Source: Salvia splendens (Eukaryota; Streptophyta; Magnoliopsida; Lamiales; Lamiaceae). Taken from it: a stretch of DNA of 64,000 nucleotides. Each line of letters starts with the position of its first letter. Position 1 is the stretch's first letter. The DNA is taken from assembly GCF_004379255.2 (NCBI RefSeq), contig NC_056033.1, positions 24,668,209-24,732,208 on the forward strand, given 5' to 3'. Positions 21,571 to 33,597 of this stretch are shown in pieces. The notes beneath the pieces were generated by a model that was not told the origin of the DNA, did no database searches, and saw only the letters and a list, made by a program, of their open reading frames with translations. The translations under genes and the position numbers were made by a program.

Positions 21571-24500
21571 GACACTGGAGCCACTGATCATATTTGTTTT
21601 GATCCTGACTTAATGCAGGTGACAAGACGGCTACATGATCGTGAGATCGAAGTCCAGCTGGGCGACGCTACAAAAGTGGCGGCCCTTGCAGTGGGAGACG
21701 TTTATTTCCGCTTTAGTAGTGATAGATTTTTTATTTTGAAGAATGTTTTATTGATACCTTGTTATAGAAGAAATTTAATTTCAATTTCTAAATTAGTTTT
21801 TGATGGATATTCGATTTCTTTTAATGACAATTGCGTTATTAAGAAAGATGGTTCTTATATCTCTCGTGGTATCATGGAAAACGATTTGTACACAATCACA
21901 TCTACACAGTTTAATAATCGCAAATCAGAACTCAATACAACATCGAAAATTTCAAAGAAACGAAAGGAACCTTCAAGTTCAATGAACAAAACGTACTTAT
22001 GGCACCTTAGACTTGGTCATGCCAATGAAAGGAGGATCCATTCTCCTGTTAAACGAGATCTTATTAAAGGTCTAGAGGAGGAACCTTTTCATAAGTGTGA
22101 GTCATGCTTAAAAGGCAAGATGACCAAGAGGCCTTTTCAGGCTAAGGGCAATAGGGCCAAGGAAGTACTTGAGCTCGTTCATTCCGATGTATGTGGACCA
22201 ATGTCTACTGAAGCAAGAGGTGGTTTTCGATACTTCATCACATTCATTGATGACTTCTCGAAAATTGGATATGTCTATTTGATGACCCACAAGTCAGAGT
22301 CTTTTGACAAGTTCAAGAACTTTAAGGCTAAAGTGGAGAAGTATCATGGAAAGAGTATCAAATGTCCGCGATCTGATCGTGGAGGCGAATACCTTAGTGC
22401 CGAGTTTTTGGACTACTTATCAGAGTCGGGAATTGAATCCCAACTGATTGCACCGGGCACGCCCAACAGAACGGCGTGGCTGAAAGAAGGAACAGGACCT
22501 TGTTAAACATGGTCCGATCGATGATGAGTTTTGGACGACTACCTATTTCGTTTTGGGGACATGCCTTGCTTTCTACAAGCTATATATTAGACAATTTACC
22601 GTCAAAATCCATACCTACTACTCCTTATGAGTTGTGGACTGGGCGCAAGCCCAATCTAGCACATCTCAAGATTTTGGGTTGCCCGGCTCATGTATTGGAA
22701 AAGTATCCAACTAAGCTAGGATCAAGGACGAAGGTATGTTTGTTTGTAGGGTACGCCAGAGGGACGAAAGGTTATGAATTCTTTAGTCTCCGAGATAAGA
22801 AAGTTATTGTGAACATTCACGCCACATTCTTAGAGGAAGACTGTGTAATGAATTATAAACCCAGCAGTGAAGTGGCTCTCGAAGAGCTAACTTCTGTCAC
22901 AAATTCCATTAACCAAGAACAAGTACCAAGTGTACAAACAATTCCAGAAATTTCAACTTCTACTCCAAACATTGTAGTGTCGCGCCGCAGTGAGAGGGTC
23001 TCTCATGAGCCCGATAAATACATTAGTTTGGGGGAATCTATGGATCACTCCCCAGACAGCAATGTATTAGATCCTTGGAACTTTGCGGAGGCGCGGGCTG
23101 ATGTCGATCATTGCGAATGGGTGAAAGCAATGGATTCGGAACTACAATCTATGATAGACAAAGACGTCTACGATTTGTCCGTCCTACCCGAAGGCTGTAC
23201 TGCCATTGGGAGTAAGTGGATATATAAACGTAAACGTGGACCCAATGGACGAGTTAAAGTCTTCAAGGCAAGACTAGTGGCCAAGGGGTATACCCAAAAG
23301 GAAGGTGTCGATTACGACGAGACCTTCTCCCCGGTGGCCATGCTCAAATCGATCCGGATACTATTGTCTATTGCAGCTTATATGGATTGGGATGTATGGC
23401 AGATGGACGTTAAGACTGCGTTTCTAAACGGCGGTCTTGAGGAGACCATCCACATGGAACAGCCCGAAGGATATGCCATAAAGGGCAAAGAACATATGGT
23501 TTGGAAGCTTAAGAAGGCTATTTATGGTCTGAAGCAGGCATCTAGATCATGGAACCAGTGTTTCGATCAAACTGTTCGAAAGTTTGGATTCGAAAAGTGC
23601 CCAAATGAAAGCTGCGTGTATAAGAAGGTTGAAAAGGGGAATGTAGTGTTCTTAGTTTTATATGTAGATGACATTCTTCTAATTGGAAACAATAAAAAGA
23701 TGTTGTCATCAGTATGAACTTGGTTGTCAAACCAGTTCGAGATGAAGGATATGGGAGACTCGGGACACATCCTCGGAATCAAGGTTCTTCGGAATCGTGA
23801 CAAGAAGATGTTGTGCTTATCTCAAAAACCTTACATCAATACAGTACTTAGTCGTTTTAGCATGCAGGACGCCAAGAATGGTTTCTTACCTTTTAGACAT
23901 GGCATCCATCTATCTCAAGATGTGCCCCAAAACATCATCTGAGATACAAGCAATGAGAAGGATTCCATATGCTTCGGTAGTTGGAAGTATCATGTATGCT
24001 ATGCTTTGTACGAAACCTGATATTTTCTTTGTTGTTGGCATGGTGGCAAGATATCAGTCTAATCCAGGCCAAGGACATTGGACTGCCGTAAAGAACATAC
24101 TCAGACTTTCAAGCGGATCAGGACTCGAGAAAATCTACTTCAGGATATGTGTTCACCTTACGAGGTGGAGCCGTAATTTGGAAGAGTGTGAAACAGAAAT
24201 GAATCGCGGACTCGACCATGGAAGCTGAGTATGTGGCCGCTTCGGAGGCTGCAAAAGAGACAGTATGGTTCAAGAACTTCCTTATGGATTTAGGTGTGGT
24301 TACGAATCTGCCCAAGAGCATCAATGTTTATTGTGGAAATTCTTGTGTTGTGGCGAATTCGAAGGAACCGAGAGCTCACAAAGCGAGCAAACACATAGAG
24401 CGGAAGTATCATATCATCAGGGATATAGTGCAGAGAGGAGACATACAAGTGGTCAAGATTGCGTCAGAGAACAACCTGGCAGATCCTTTGACAAAGGCAT

Positions 24501-24580
24501 TGGCGGTGAAACCGTTCGAGGGCCACGTTGAAGGGATGGGAGTTCGACTCATTCAAGACCTCAACTCGCTTTCAGTATAA
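21571..24580 (+). pseudogene. Copia-A copy 2 pol (protease, integrase, RT, RNase H)
   Basis: Domains in order: protease with DTGA at 21571-21582; GAG-pre-integrase (HLRLGHAN, CESCLKGKM); integrase with HSDVCGP, SDRGGEY and NGVAERRN; reverse transcriptase with YVDD at 23661-23672; RNase H to the TAA at 24578-24580. Damage: loss of one C near 22465 shifts frame inside integrase; TGA at 23715-23717 replaces an Arg CGA; a 2-nt loss near 23920; and a 77-bp deletion near 24101 flanked by CTCA. In RNase H the usual DNSGA is GNSCV, so a catalytic Asp is lost. The polyprotein would cut, copy and integrate element cDNA; this copy cannot. Confidence 0.93.
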
Positions 24581-24650
24581 GTGGGAGAAATTTAGACGTG
24601 TGCACTACTGTTTTGTATACTCGAAAGCTGCTTTGAGTATAAGTGGGAGA
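24579..24650 (+). promoter_or_regulatory. Duplicated polypurine tract of Copia-A copy 2
   Basis: AAGTGGGAGA occurs at 24579-24588 and again at 24641-24650, the latter directly before the LTR. Each is followed by an LTR-start-like sequence containing GTATACT(C/A)GAAA. The first copy overlaps the pol stop codon. Confidence 0.7.
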
Positions 24651-24651
24651 T

Positions 24652-25890
24652 TGTTAGTGTCTGTATACTAGAAATCACCTTTTCGAGTGATTAAATACTG
24701 TAAAACTCTAATTATTATTTTCCAATGAATGCAACAGATTATTTTTGTCATGATGTTGTTATGATTTACATTTAATGGATGTTTATTGCATATTTAAATG
24801 TATAAGCGAACATAACAAAGTCTAAGTCTTTGTTTAGTAGACCGGTTGTGGGTTGCGCTCAATTTAAGGTACGCGGTCAGTCCTAAACAAAGAAAAATAA
24901 TAATTTCACAACCTAGATAGGCCTAGACTACCTATCGTGAAAGGTTGCAATGTCAGTCCGATTATTTCTAAGCCTTATTGAAATAAGATGACGTTGGTGT
25001 AGTATAGCACTGAATGGATCTAACAGCAAGACGAGTCTTTATGCTATCTACTGAAGACGAGGTCTTGATAATTAATTTCTTAATCAATGTACGGTAGGAT
25101 TGAGCATACGATATTGAGTATCTACTACTTTGACTTACCAAAGGTGCGGGTTTTTCATCACCCAACGATCCAGGTATATTGGGTAGTAGTGATCATTATC
25201 TAGCGGTGCTAGGATTGTTATTATGTTGAATCGTGCGCGAGGAGAGTCTCGTTTGATAACATCCACAAGAGGAGCTCGAAATAAGGTTTTATTATTCTGA
25301 ACCTAGCTAGTTGGAGTTTGATTACTCTATGAATAATAAATAAGAGTTTCTTGCTAAGTCCACTCTTGGAGATTAAAATATGTTAATTAATTAAGTCCAT
25401 AGCAGACATTGATTAATTAATGGGTGTTTCTATCTTAAGCACGGGAAATGAATTACACACACAAAAGGAAACCCAGAATACTTATAATTTCAGTTTTGGA
25501 AAGGCAGTGCAATATTACTTCTGTAGTGGCTGCTTGTAATATTCCAATATAAGCTTGTATTAAATTATGGGTTCAATTTAATTAGTAAAAAGCTAATTGG
25601 GTGAGGCCATGTTCAAATTCTTCCTTAGATCCCTAACTGGGCCCAATATGTGACTTAATATAAATAGGAGAATAAAGGAGACAGAAAATACTTTTTTCCT
25701 AATCATAATTTTCGTCCATCTCCATCTAGAGAGAGAATCGAAAATTGCTCTCCTTCCGTGAGCAGGTTTCTGTCTTCGTTATTTAAGTCCTAGTACACTG
25801 GTGAGATTTACCCACACAAATATCAGTCTACAGTCCGAGACACCAGTCAGAAGATCCGAGGTCGAGTTCTCAAGATCTTCACGTGGAGAA
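24652..25890 (+). repeat. Copia-A copy 2, 3' LTR (first 1239 bp)
   Basis: Starts TGTTAGTGTCTGTATAC and carries the structured U3 segment, the H6 helix (25288-25297 with 25331-25340) and the TATA box at 25659. It ends at ...CACGTGGAGAA, about 230 bp short of the family end, where filler DNA and Gypsy-L sequence follow. Confidence 0.92.
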
Positions 25891-25913
25891 GTCCTAGTAC
25901 ACTGGTGAGATTT
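25891..25913 (+). other. Templated filler at a deletion junction
   Basis: These 23 bp copy 25787-25809 of the adjacent LTR exactly, starting GTCCTAGTACACTGG. They sit between the broken Copia-A LTR and Gypsy-L sequence. This is the pattern of error-prone break repair with template switching. Confidence 0.75.
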
Positions 25914-27249
25914 CTAGGCATCTTTACTGCTTTCCTTAGTTTACTCACGTCCCTACCGACTCTGTAAACTTATTTTACACTTTGTTGTAAATAAGTTTGG
26001 GGGGAGGAAGTGGTGGACCGTGAGTTTAGGTTTTAATGTTTGTTTTGTTTTTGTTTTTGGAAATTCCCGAAGGTGAATCATTGTCATGAACTTAACATGA
26101 AGAACTTAGAAATACGCATGCTTAAGGACACATTAGACCGAGTTTCCTATGATATAAAGCTCTTTCATCATTGATTAAGTATGGCTTGACGTTTTGATTT
26201 GATGGTTTGGTAAAAAGGTGCATAATTAGTAAATTGTTTGTTCGCCTTGAATCATGCTTTTACCCTTGTAAGATTTGAGCCTTAATTTTTTTCATGTGTG
26301 ATTTATCTGCATTCATGTATATGTTTCTAGAACTTGCTCCTAGTCTGCTTAAGTTTACATAGTGTTAAGTTGATTAAGGAGGATATTAGACTATCTTTTC
26401 ATACCTACTTTTATATCCAAAATTTTGACCATTTTCAAAAATTCTCTTTTATCCCTTTGGAGCAAATTTTGAGCCTAAGCCTATTCTTTGGAAGCCAAAT
26501 TAATGAAGACAATTTCTTGGGTTAGTATAGTTTTTATTTGATCTTTTGTAAATGAATTGGAGAGATAAGGGGAAATTGTGAAGTAGTGTGCTTAATATTA
26601 TAAAAGTGCATGTTGTGAAATAGAAAAAATTCAAAAGTGTGCTTAATCTAGAAAGGATGCATATGAAAGAAAAGAAAAAGAAAGAAAAGTTGTGAAGAAA
26701 AGAAATATCAAAGGTTTGGGAATGTGAGTTGAAGGAGAATAAATGTTAAAAGTGTCTTGGGTTTATAAGAAAAGTGGAGTTTATTTTACTCTACTTGGGA
26801 TTTTTATTTTTAGCCACTTTTTAGCCAAATATTCCTCACCTACCAAGGAGCCTACATTACAACAAAAAATAAAGACCTTTTGGACTTTTGATGCTTAATC
26901 ACATCTAGTAGAGGAGTGATTAGACTTTGAGCAAGCCTATGGTAAACTTTGCATGATGCATGGTTTGAGTACTTATACACATTACCTTATACACTTTGAG
27001 AGTGAGAGAACACTTCCCATCTTTGGAAGTTTGCCACATGTGAGTGCATGAATTCAAGGTGTTCCACGAGTTAGTAATGAAAATGCACTAATACGCCTTG
27101 GTTGATTTTATTGCGTTAATACATGCTTGATCTATTTATTTCATACTTTGAGGCAATTATGACGTCTAGTCTTTGTGCATTCTGTGTGTCTATTCTTGTG
27201 TCTTTTATGTTTTGTTTGAGGATAAACAAAAATGTAAGTTTGGGGGAGT
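25914..27249 (+). mobile_element. Gypsy-L 3' internal region and polypurine tract
   Basis: Near-identical to the reverse complement of 5658-6980. It is AT-rich and non-coding apart from short chance frames. It ends with AGTTTGGGGGAGT (27236-27249), the polypurine tract before the LTR. The upstream coding part is absent: the segment begins at the filler junction. Confidence 0.8.
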
Positions 27250-27693
27250 TGATACGCTCGGATTTTGCACAGTTTTAAGGCCTTCTTTTGGTCTGTTTTC
27301 AATGTCAAAGTTACATCACATGTTCATTATTTGCATATTTTATCTATTTTGGTATTTCGACATGTTTTGTGAGAAATGTGCATATTTGAGCCTAAAGAGG
27401 GAGTCAAAACGCGAAGTTGGAAGTCTGGAGCTGTTCTGCATGTCTAGTGGTCCGCTGCATCACAGCCGGCGACCGCTGGCGCCCAAAGACCGCTAAGCCA
27501 GTAACGGCCCGCTCCGGGAAAGTTGTGCATAAAGTCAAGACTCGCCCAGTGACCGCTGGAGAATGCGTGGCGACCGCTACCGAGAGTCCAGAGAGTTACA
27601 AGATGATGGCTAGCGATTGCTGAAACAAGTGCAGCGGCCCGCCAACCAAGTGTCAGAAGCCTCAGACCAACCCACAGCGACCGTTGGCCAAGG

Positions 27694-29159
27694 TGTTGGG
27701 GTTGGCAACGGAAGCGTGCGTTCAAAACGGATCACATAAATTCTGATATATCTAACAGATTATTTAGACAAATTCTATTCGTGTAATTCTCACATGTATC
27801 ATGCTCATAACTTGAATTTAAACACGTTTTAGTCACAAATAATACCTAAAACATGCTTTCTACGAAGTAAGCCAATTTACCTCATTGATTCACTAAAGAA
27901 TCGAAGATGGCTCGTGTCTTCTCCTCGTGAAGATCTTGAGTATTAAACCACGGATCTTCTGACTGGTTCCCGGACTGTAATCTGATATTAGTGTGGGCTA
28001 ATCTCACCAGAGAACTAGGACTTCAATAAATAAGACATAAATCCTTTCTCACAGAAGAGAAAAATCGTCCCCTATGCGTATTAGGAGGGGGGACGAAAAT
28101 TATGTGAAAATACAAGTGTATTTTCTGTCTCCTTTATTCTCCTATTTATATTTAGTCACATACTGGGCCCAGTCAGGGATCTATGGAAGAATTTGGATAT
28201 GGCATCCCCCAATTAGCTTTTTACTAATTAAATTGAACCCACAATTTAATATAAGCTTATATTGGAATATTACGAGCAGCCACCACCGAAGTAATATTGC
28301 ACTGCCCATCCAAATTCGAAATTACAAGTATTCCGAGTTTCCATTTGTTTATCATTAATTTCTCTCGCTTAAGATAAAAACGTACATTAATTAATCAATG
28401 TCTGCTTTGGACTTAATTAATTAACAAATTATTAACTCCAAGAGTGGACTTAGCAAGAAACACTTATTTATTATTCATAGAGTAATCAAACTCCAACTAG
28501 CTAGGTTCTGAATAATAAAACCTTGTTTTGAGCTCCTCTTGTGGACGTTATCAAACAAGACTCACATCGTGCACGATTCAATATAATAGCAATCCTAGCA
28601 CCGCTAGATATTAATCACCACTACCCAATATACCAGGATTCTTGGGTTGCGAAAAACCCGCATCTTTTGGTAAGTCAAAGTAGTGCATAATCAATACCGC
28701 ATGTTTAATGCTAATGTACATTGATTAAGAAATTAATTATCAAGACCTCGTCTTTCAGTAGATAGCATAAAGACTCGTCTTGCAATTAGATCCAATTCAG
28801 TGCTATACTACACCAATGTCATCTTATTTCAGTAAAGCTTAGAAATATGCGGACTGACATTGCAACCTTTCACGATAGGTAGTCTAGGCCTATATAGGTT
28901 GTGAAATTCTTCTTTTTCTTTGTTTAGAACTGACCGTGTTACCTTAAAGTAGACGACGCCCACAACCGGTCTACTAAAACAAAGACTTAGACTTTGTAAT
29001 GTTGCTTATACATTTAAACATGCAATCAACATCCATTAAATGTAAAACATAACAACATTATGAAAAAAATAATCTGTTTTATTCCTTTGGAAAATATCAT
29101 ATAGAGTTTTAAAGTATTCAATCACTTGAAAGGTGATTTCTAGTATAAAAACTCTAACA
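27694..29159 (-). mobile_element. Copia-A solo LTR, complete (1466 bp), TSD CAAGG
   Basis: In minus orientation it starts TGTTAGAG at 29159 and ends CCAACCCCAACA at 27694. CAAGG flanks it at 27689-27693 and 29160-29164. This is the only complete Copia-A LTR in the window and defines the family LTR length. It carries the structured U3 (about 28720-28990 on the minus strand), with an 8-bp CAATGTCA/TGACATTG helix. No PBS or internal sequence adjoins it. Confidence 0.95.
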
Positions 29160-29250
29160 CAAGGTGCAGCAGCCCGTTGGGAAAATCGGCGAGCAGAATT
29201 TGCCCTACTTTCTCTCCAAGATTTACCATATTTTTGCAACCCTTTTCCCC

Positions 29251-29259
29251 TATAAATAG
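29251..29259 (+). promoter_or_regulatory. TATA box of the plus-strand Gypsy-L LTR
   Basis: TATAAATAG followed by CCCCC, the same as the minus-strand copy at 5094-5103. Confidence 0.6.
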
Positions 29260-29968
29260 CCCCCAAAGCTTCATCAAAAAAAGATCTTTTCTTTGCCAAA
29301 TATTTGCAGAGCTTAAAAGTTAGAGTGCTTCATTGTGCAAGAAGTTGAAGAAGGATTCAAGATCATCTAGGCTACAAGGATTCAACCTTTGGGTTTATTG
29401 CTTTAGTTCTTATGTTTTCATTGTCTTCCCTTCAATCTATGTTTTTAGCTTATTCTATCATGTGTAACTAAACTCATAGGATTTTGGGGATGTGTTAGTA
29501 ACTTTTATTGGTTTATACAATTCCTAGTTCTATTTAGCATCCATTTGTTCTTACTTTGTTTCTTCCTTAAGTTAATGGATAATGCTTCACTCTTGAGTGA
29601 CACATTCAGTGATGATTTTAATATAACTTGCTACATAATCGTGGGAGGAGGTTGGCGAGTTAGATCCACTTAATAGACACTACAATTAGCTTCCTTTAAA
29701 ATGACACTGTTAATTGAGAGTGGGGACTTTTTAAGGGTCGTAGGAGCTTTTAGGAGTTACGTATTTAGGATTGATAACCCTAATGTTTGTAATCAACGTT
29801 TGTATCGCATGAGCATAAACTAGGTGACTCATTCTATCAAAGTAAGAATTGTGCTACGGTGTTGTAGTTGAAATTTGTATAATCATAATTGTGAAAGCAC
29901 ATCCCTTGAATTTGTATACTATTCCTACTCTGCATACTTGCAGGTATTTATAGTGCTAAACAAAAATA

Positions 29969-30086
29969 CTAGAGCGGAGAATGAATTCTAATTAAAATAG
30001 ATGAATTCGAGAGCGAAAGAAACTCCTTTGTTTTGGATCCATCCATCTTCAAAAAAATGTATGAAGGAGGATCCATGGCTTGGCAT
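29969..30086. other. Unassigned segment, left part of the solo LTR 4 target
   Basis: 118 bp between the fading Gypsy-L LTR and the GGCAT duplication. With 33572-33659 it forms the pre-insertion target of solo LTR 4. GGATCC occurs twice (30046 and 30070). I do not recognise it: it may be unique DNA or the interior of an element not otherwise present here. Confidence 0.4.
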
Positions 30087-33000
30087 TGTCACGACCACAT
30101 CTCCCTAGTACTACTGAGTGTAGTTATTTCACGACTAAAATTACCTCATCAAAGGTAATTCATCGCAAGAGAAGTAATTAACTCGAGGGAATAATCTCGA
30201 AGGCAATTGGGTACAAAATCAAGTCGTAATCAGAGTATTGAGACCAATTACATAGTTTTTCCTAGAACAACATTTAAATGCTATGGAAGGTTCCAAGACA
30301 AAATAGTATGTATGGAGACATACTAGTTTAGCTACCTAACTACTTATTAACGGGTTCTTCCCAACACCTTCATCACCCCGATCACATTCAACCTGCACGT
30401 TAGAAACATAAACATGCAGGGCTGAGTATTTGATATACTCAGTGAACACAGTGCCAAGAGTACTTCTAATTAATTGTTAGCCATAGTTGAGTGATCACAG
30501 AGTTTTTATTTTAAAAGGTCCGAGTCACTAAATACTTTTCATTTCATCAATTGATTGCGCAATCACATAAACATAGTACCGTATCTGAACTTATGTGAAC
30601 CGGAAATGTGGCCACATTCCACGACGGTCACTGGACCGGCCAACTAGAAAGCTAGCACACAGTCCCCATATGTGTACACTAGTTCGAGTAGGGTTTGCGG
30701 CACTACTGGGACCCAAATTCGATTTAACATGTTTGACATAGCCAGACAGATAGGTAATCGTAAAACAAAACATGACATGGCAACATATTTAAAATATATT
30801 TATTTTTTCACACAAAATCGCGTTTCTAAAGAAAGCCCACCTCGTTTGCTTAAACTCTCAATTGAACGCCCCTCGACTTGATCTCACTTGACGTGCGACG
30901 ATGCTCCTTTAGAATAATACGTATACTTAAATTAGACTTAAGAGCTATTCATTTAACGTGTATGCATTCCTAAGCGTGTGATCATTTTTATTTTTCTCTT
31001 TTTCTAAATCCATAAAATCTTTAAGTATTTATTAAATCAAGCGATTTAATTTACTTGAGGATCTGCCGAATTATTCGGGCATTAGTTAAATTTCGGAAAT
31101 TTTATCTTTAACTGCCGCGAAATTAAATAGCGGCTACCCATCATTTAATTGGCAAAACATTAAGAAAGCCTATTGACTAAATTAGACTTTTAGTCACGCT
31201 TGTATTTTTAATTGGTAGCACATTCTATGATTTAATTTATCATTAGTCCATTCCCAAATTTAATTCTCCTGGATTAAAATACTTAATGGTATTAAAATGG
31301 CAAAACTCCAGTTTAATTATTTATTGGTCAAGGTATTAAAATGACTAACATTTTTCATGGCCAAAAGGAATTAAATTATATGGCCTCAAAATTATTAAGG
31401 GCAGTGGCCCGAAAGAATTAAATTTGATGGCCCGAACGAAATTAAAACCAGGCCCAAATTCATTATTTTTAGTGGCCTAATTCCATTTAACACAAGGTGG
31501 CCCAATTTAAAAAAATATACTCCCATCCGTCGACTGCCTCTCCCTCTCCCTCTCCCTCTCCTCTTCTCCAGAATCCAATTTCTCCCCCAAATTGAAAATG
31601 AAGAACCCTAGACTCCAACTCCACCGCCATTTCCCGTCACCATCGCCGACCCCCCGGCAGCCCTTCTTCGCGCCTAACGGAGGTGTTCCGCCGTCTCCGA
31701 CGCTACCTCTCTCCCTCTCTTTCCATCTCACACTCAAATTCCCAGTTTAGAACTTGAGGTCAAACCCTAGTTTCCCTTCTCCCTCTTTCTTCTCGGCGAA
31801 CTTCGCCGCTGCACCGTCCGCCACGCACTCCGTCGCCGGAACCATCTTCCTCACCCTCAATTTCACGCCGCAAATCCCCAAATGGGGAAACCCTAAATCG
31901 AAGAGGGCTCGACGGCGCCTCGCCCGCCGGCCACCCCGATCGGTACACCTTCGCACTACCGCCGTCGTCGCTTTCTTCCTCGGCGTCTCGCGTTGGGCGC
32001 CTCCCCTGCCTTCGCGGCGTTGTCGACGCGGAACAAGAATGGCCGTCGCCTCCTTGGTGGAACCGCCGCCGATGTCGCCCGCCTAGGCTCACGCTGCCGC
32101 CGCTGTCTCTCGGCCTAGAAACAGTGATGCTGCTGTCATGGTGCAGTCGGTGTAATTGGCGCCGGGTCAGCCTCCTCGCTCCATACACCTACGCCTGCCG
32201 TCCCTTCGCCGTCGACACAGCAGCTGTCTCGCAGCAGCTTCTGGGGTTTCGTCGTCCATTGATCTCGCTCAAGCTAAGTCCCCTACTTGTTCATTGTTTG
32301 GTGTACTACTTCCTTATCCTTAAGTTATGCTATTTTTAGGAATTTGGGGTGTGGATTCAGTAGAAAATAGTTCGACAATTTGAGCTCGATTGGAGTGATT
32401 CTCCTATACGCCTAAATTCCAGTTATGATTTAACATGCTATCTATAAGCTTTAGGCAGTGGCTTGTGAGGATAGTGTCATATGGGTTGCTACTGTCATTG
32501 TTGAGATTCTACCTATGTAATGGTTGTTTCTTGCTATTGATGTGAGGAGTCTATTGAAATCCTAAGTTCTCAGCTTTCTATTGGTTTGTTATACATGATG
32601 CAGGTGTGGTGTTATGGGGATTACCTCTTGTGACTGTGATGGAATGTGGCTGCCTAGTTGTTGCTCACAACTGCTCCACTTTCTTCTCTATGCGGCTGGT
32701 ATTTGCAGTGTGTGTGGTAAAGGGGACTTGATGTGTGTTCCTTTGAGGGAATTATATGGGCTGATTCCTTTGTTTCTTATGCACAGTACATCATTTGTCC
32801 TTGATCCCCTTGCAGCCTTTCATTTAAGGCATTTTGGTGCTACTCTGCTCACTAACTCCATCTTGTTACTACATGAAAACCTAGTACTTGGCCAGTGATT
32901 GAGTTTGTTTGTTGTGGAAAGTGCACAATGAGAGTGTAAGGCGGTTAACTGCAGCTTTGTAGGGTTGCTGCAGCGGATGGGACAGATGTTGCAGGCTGAC

Positions 33001-33566
33001 CTTGCCATTTTTGGGCAAGGCTCATTTTCTTTATCGAAAGGTAGTGTTTGCTCTTCCCCTTAGGTGTAGGCTGTTAAGTGCTTTAGTATCTCATGTGTTT
33101 TTAGTTTGATTTGTTTGTATTCTGCAGGAACTATGAACTGATCACATCCCGCTGCCAACTTGCTGATCCGGGCCCAACGGGCCGTCGTAAATCGGGCCGA
33201 AGGAAGGGGCCGAAGCTTATCATTTCTAAATTGTAATAGGGTAGTGCTTTTCCAAGCTTTGTTTCTTTCAAACATGTATGAAACATTTATAAAAGTTAGA
33301 ATGTATGCCTTTCGAGCACCCTTAGTTCGAAATAAAACAAATATTGTCGTTCCCCTTTTTTTTCTATGTTTGTTTTCTATATCCTTATTCAATAAATTGT
33401 ATTAACTTTTGATTGCTTATTACATACACTCTCGGTTTGTGAATTAGTGACATTAAGTCTCGGTAAGGCAGTGAGTTCCTGTTAAACAACGAGATTAGGA
33501 GGGTGGTAAATCTTTATTTTGAAAATTAACACCACTAAAGGGTGTTTTAAATGAGCTGTTATTACA
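30087..33566 (-). mobile_element. Gypsy-T solo LTR 4 (3480 bp), TSD GGCAT
   Basis: Ends are TGTCACGACC and GCTGTTATTACA, flanked by GGCAT at 30082-30086 and 33567-33571. Same subtype as solo LTR 1, with a GC-rich block at 31540-32260 and a (CTCTCC)n run at 31534-31563. The plus strand (antisense to the LTR) shows splice-acceptor-like TGCAG sites and a late AATAAA, but the frames are not conserved with solo LTR 1, so no gene is called. Confidence 0.93.
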
Positions 33567-33597
33567 GGCATCCTCATCATTAGCAAATTGCTTTATC
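33308..33597 (-). repeat. Left arm of an inverted duplication
   Basis: The last 259 bp of solo LTR 4, its GGCAT duplication and 26 bp of flank reappear inverted at 36913-37203 with only a handful of differences. Because flank and TSD are included, the second copy derives from this insertion site rather than from a separate insertion. Confidence 0.85.

Larger units (their letters stand above)
15074..25890 (+). mobile_element. Copia-A copy 2, nearly complete element with nested solo LTR
   Basis: Order: 5' LTR lacking its first 600 bp (15074-15922), initiator-Met PBS, a long leader, gag split by Gypsy-T solo LTR 3, pol, duplicated polypurine tract, and a 3' LTR lacking its last 230 bp (24652-25890). 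Both outer ends are deleted, so no target duplication is left. Without the nested LTR the span would be about 7.4 kb. Stops and frameshifts make it non-autonomous. Confidence 0.92.
27250..29968 (+). repeat. Gypsy-L LTR, split by a Copia-A solo LTR
   Basis: The LTR starts TGATACGC at 27250, is interrupted at 27694-29159, and resumes at 29165. The restored sequence CTGGCCAAGGTGCA-like at the insertion site matches the uninterrupted LTR at 5210-5225. The last bases (GTGCATCA) are missing: similarity fades at about 29968. The TATA box is at 29251-29259. Confidence 0.9.

Noticed and set aside
28074..29299. Frames within the Copia-A solo LTR region, including 29036-29299
   Set aside because: They cross the LTR boundary or lie in U3/R; non-coding in every other copy.
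32614..32898. 94-codon Cys/Leu-rich frame resembling a small membrane protein
   Set aside because: Inside solo LTR 4 and not conserved in solo LTR 1; likely chance.
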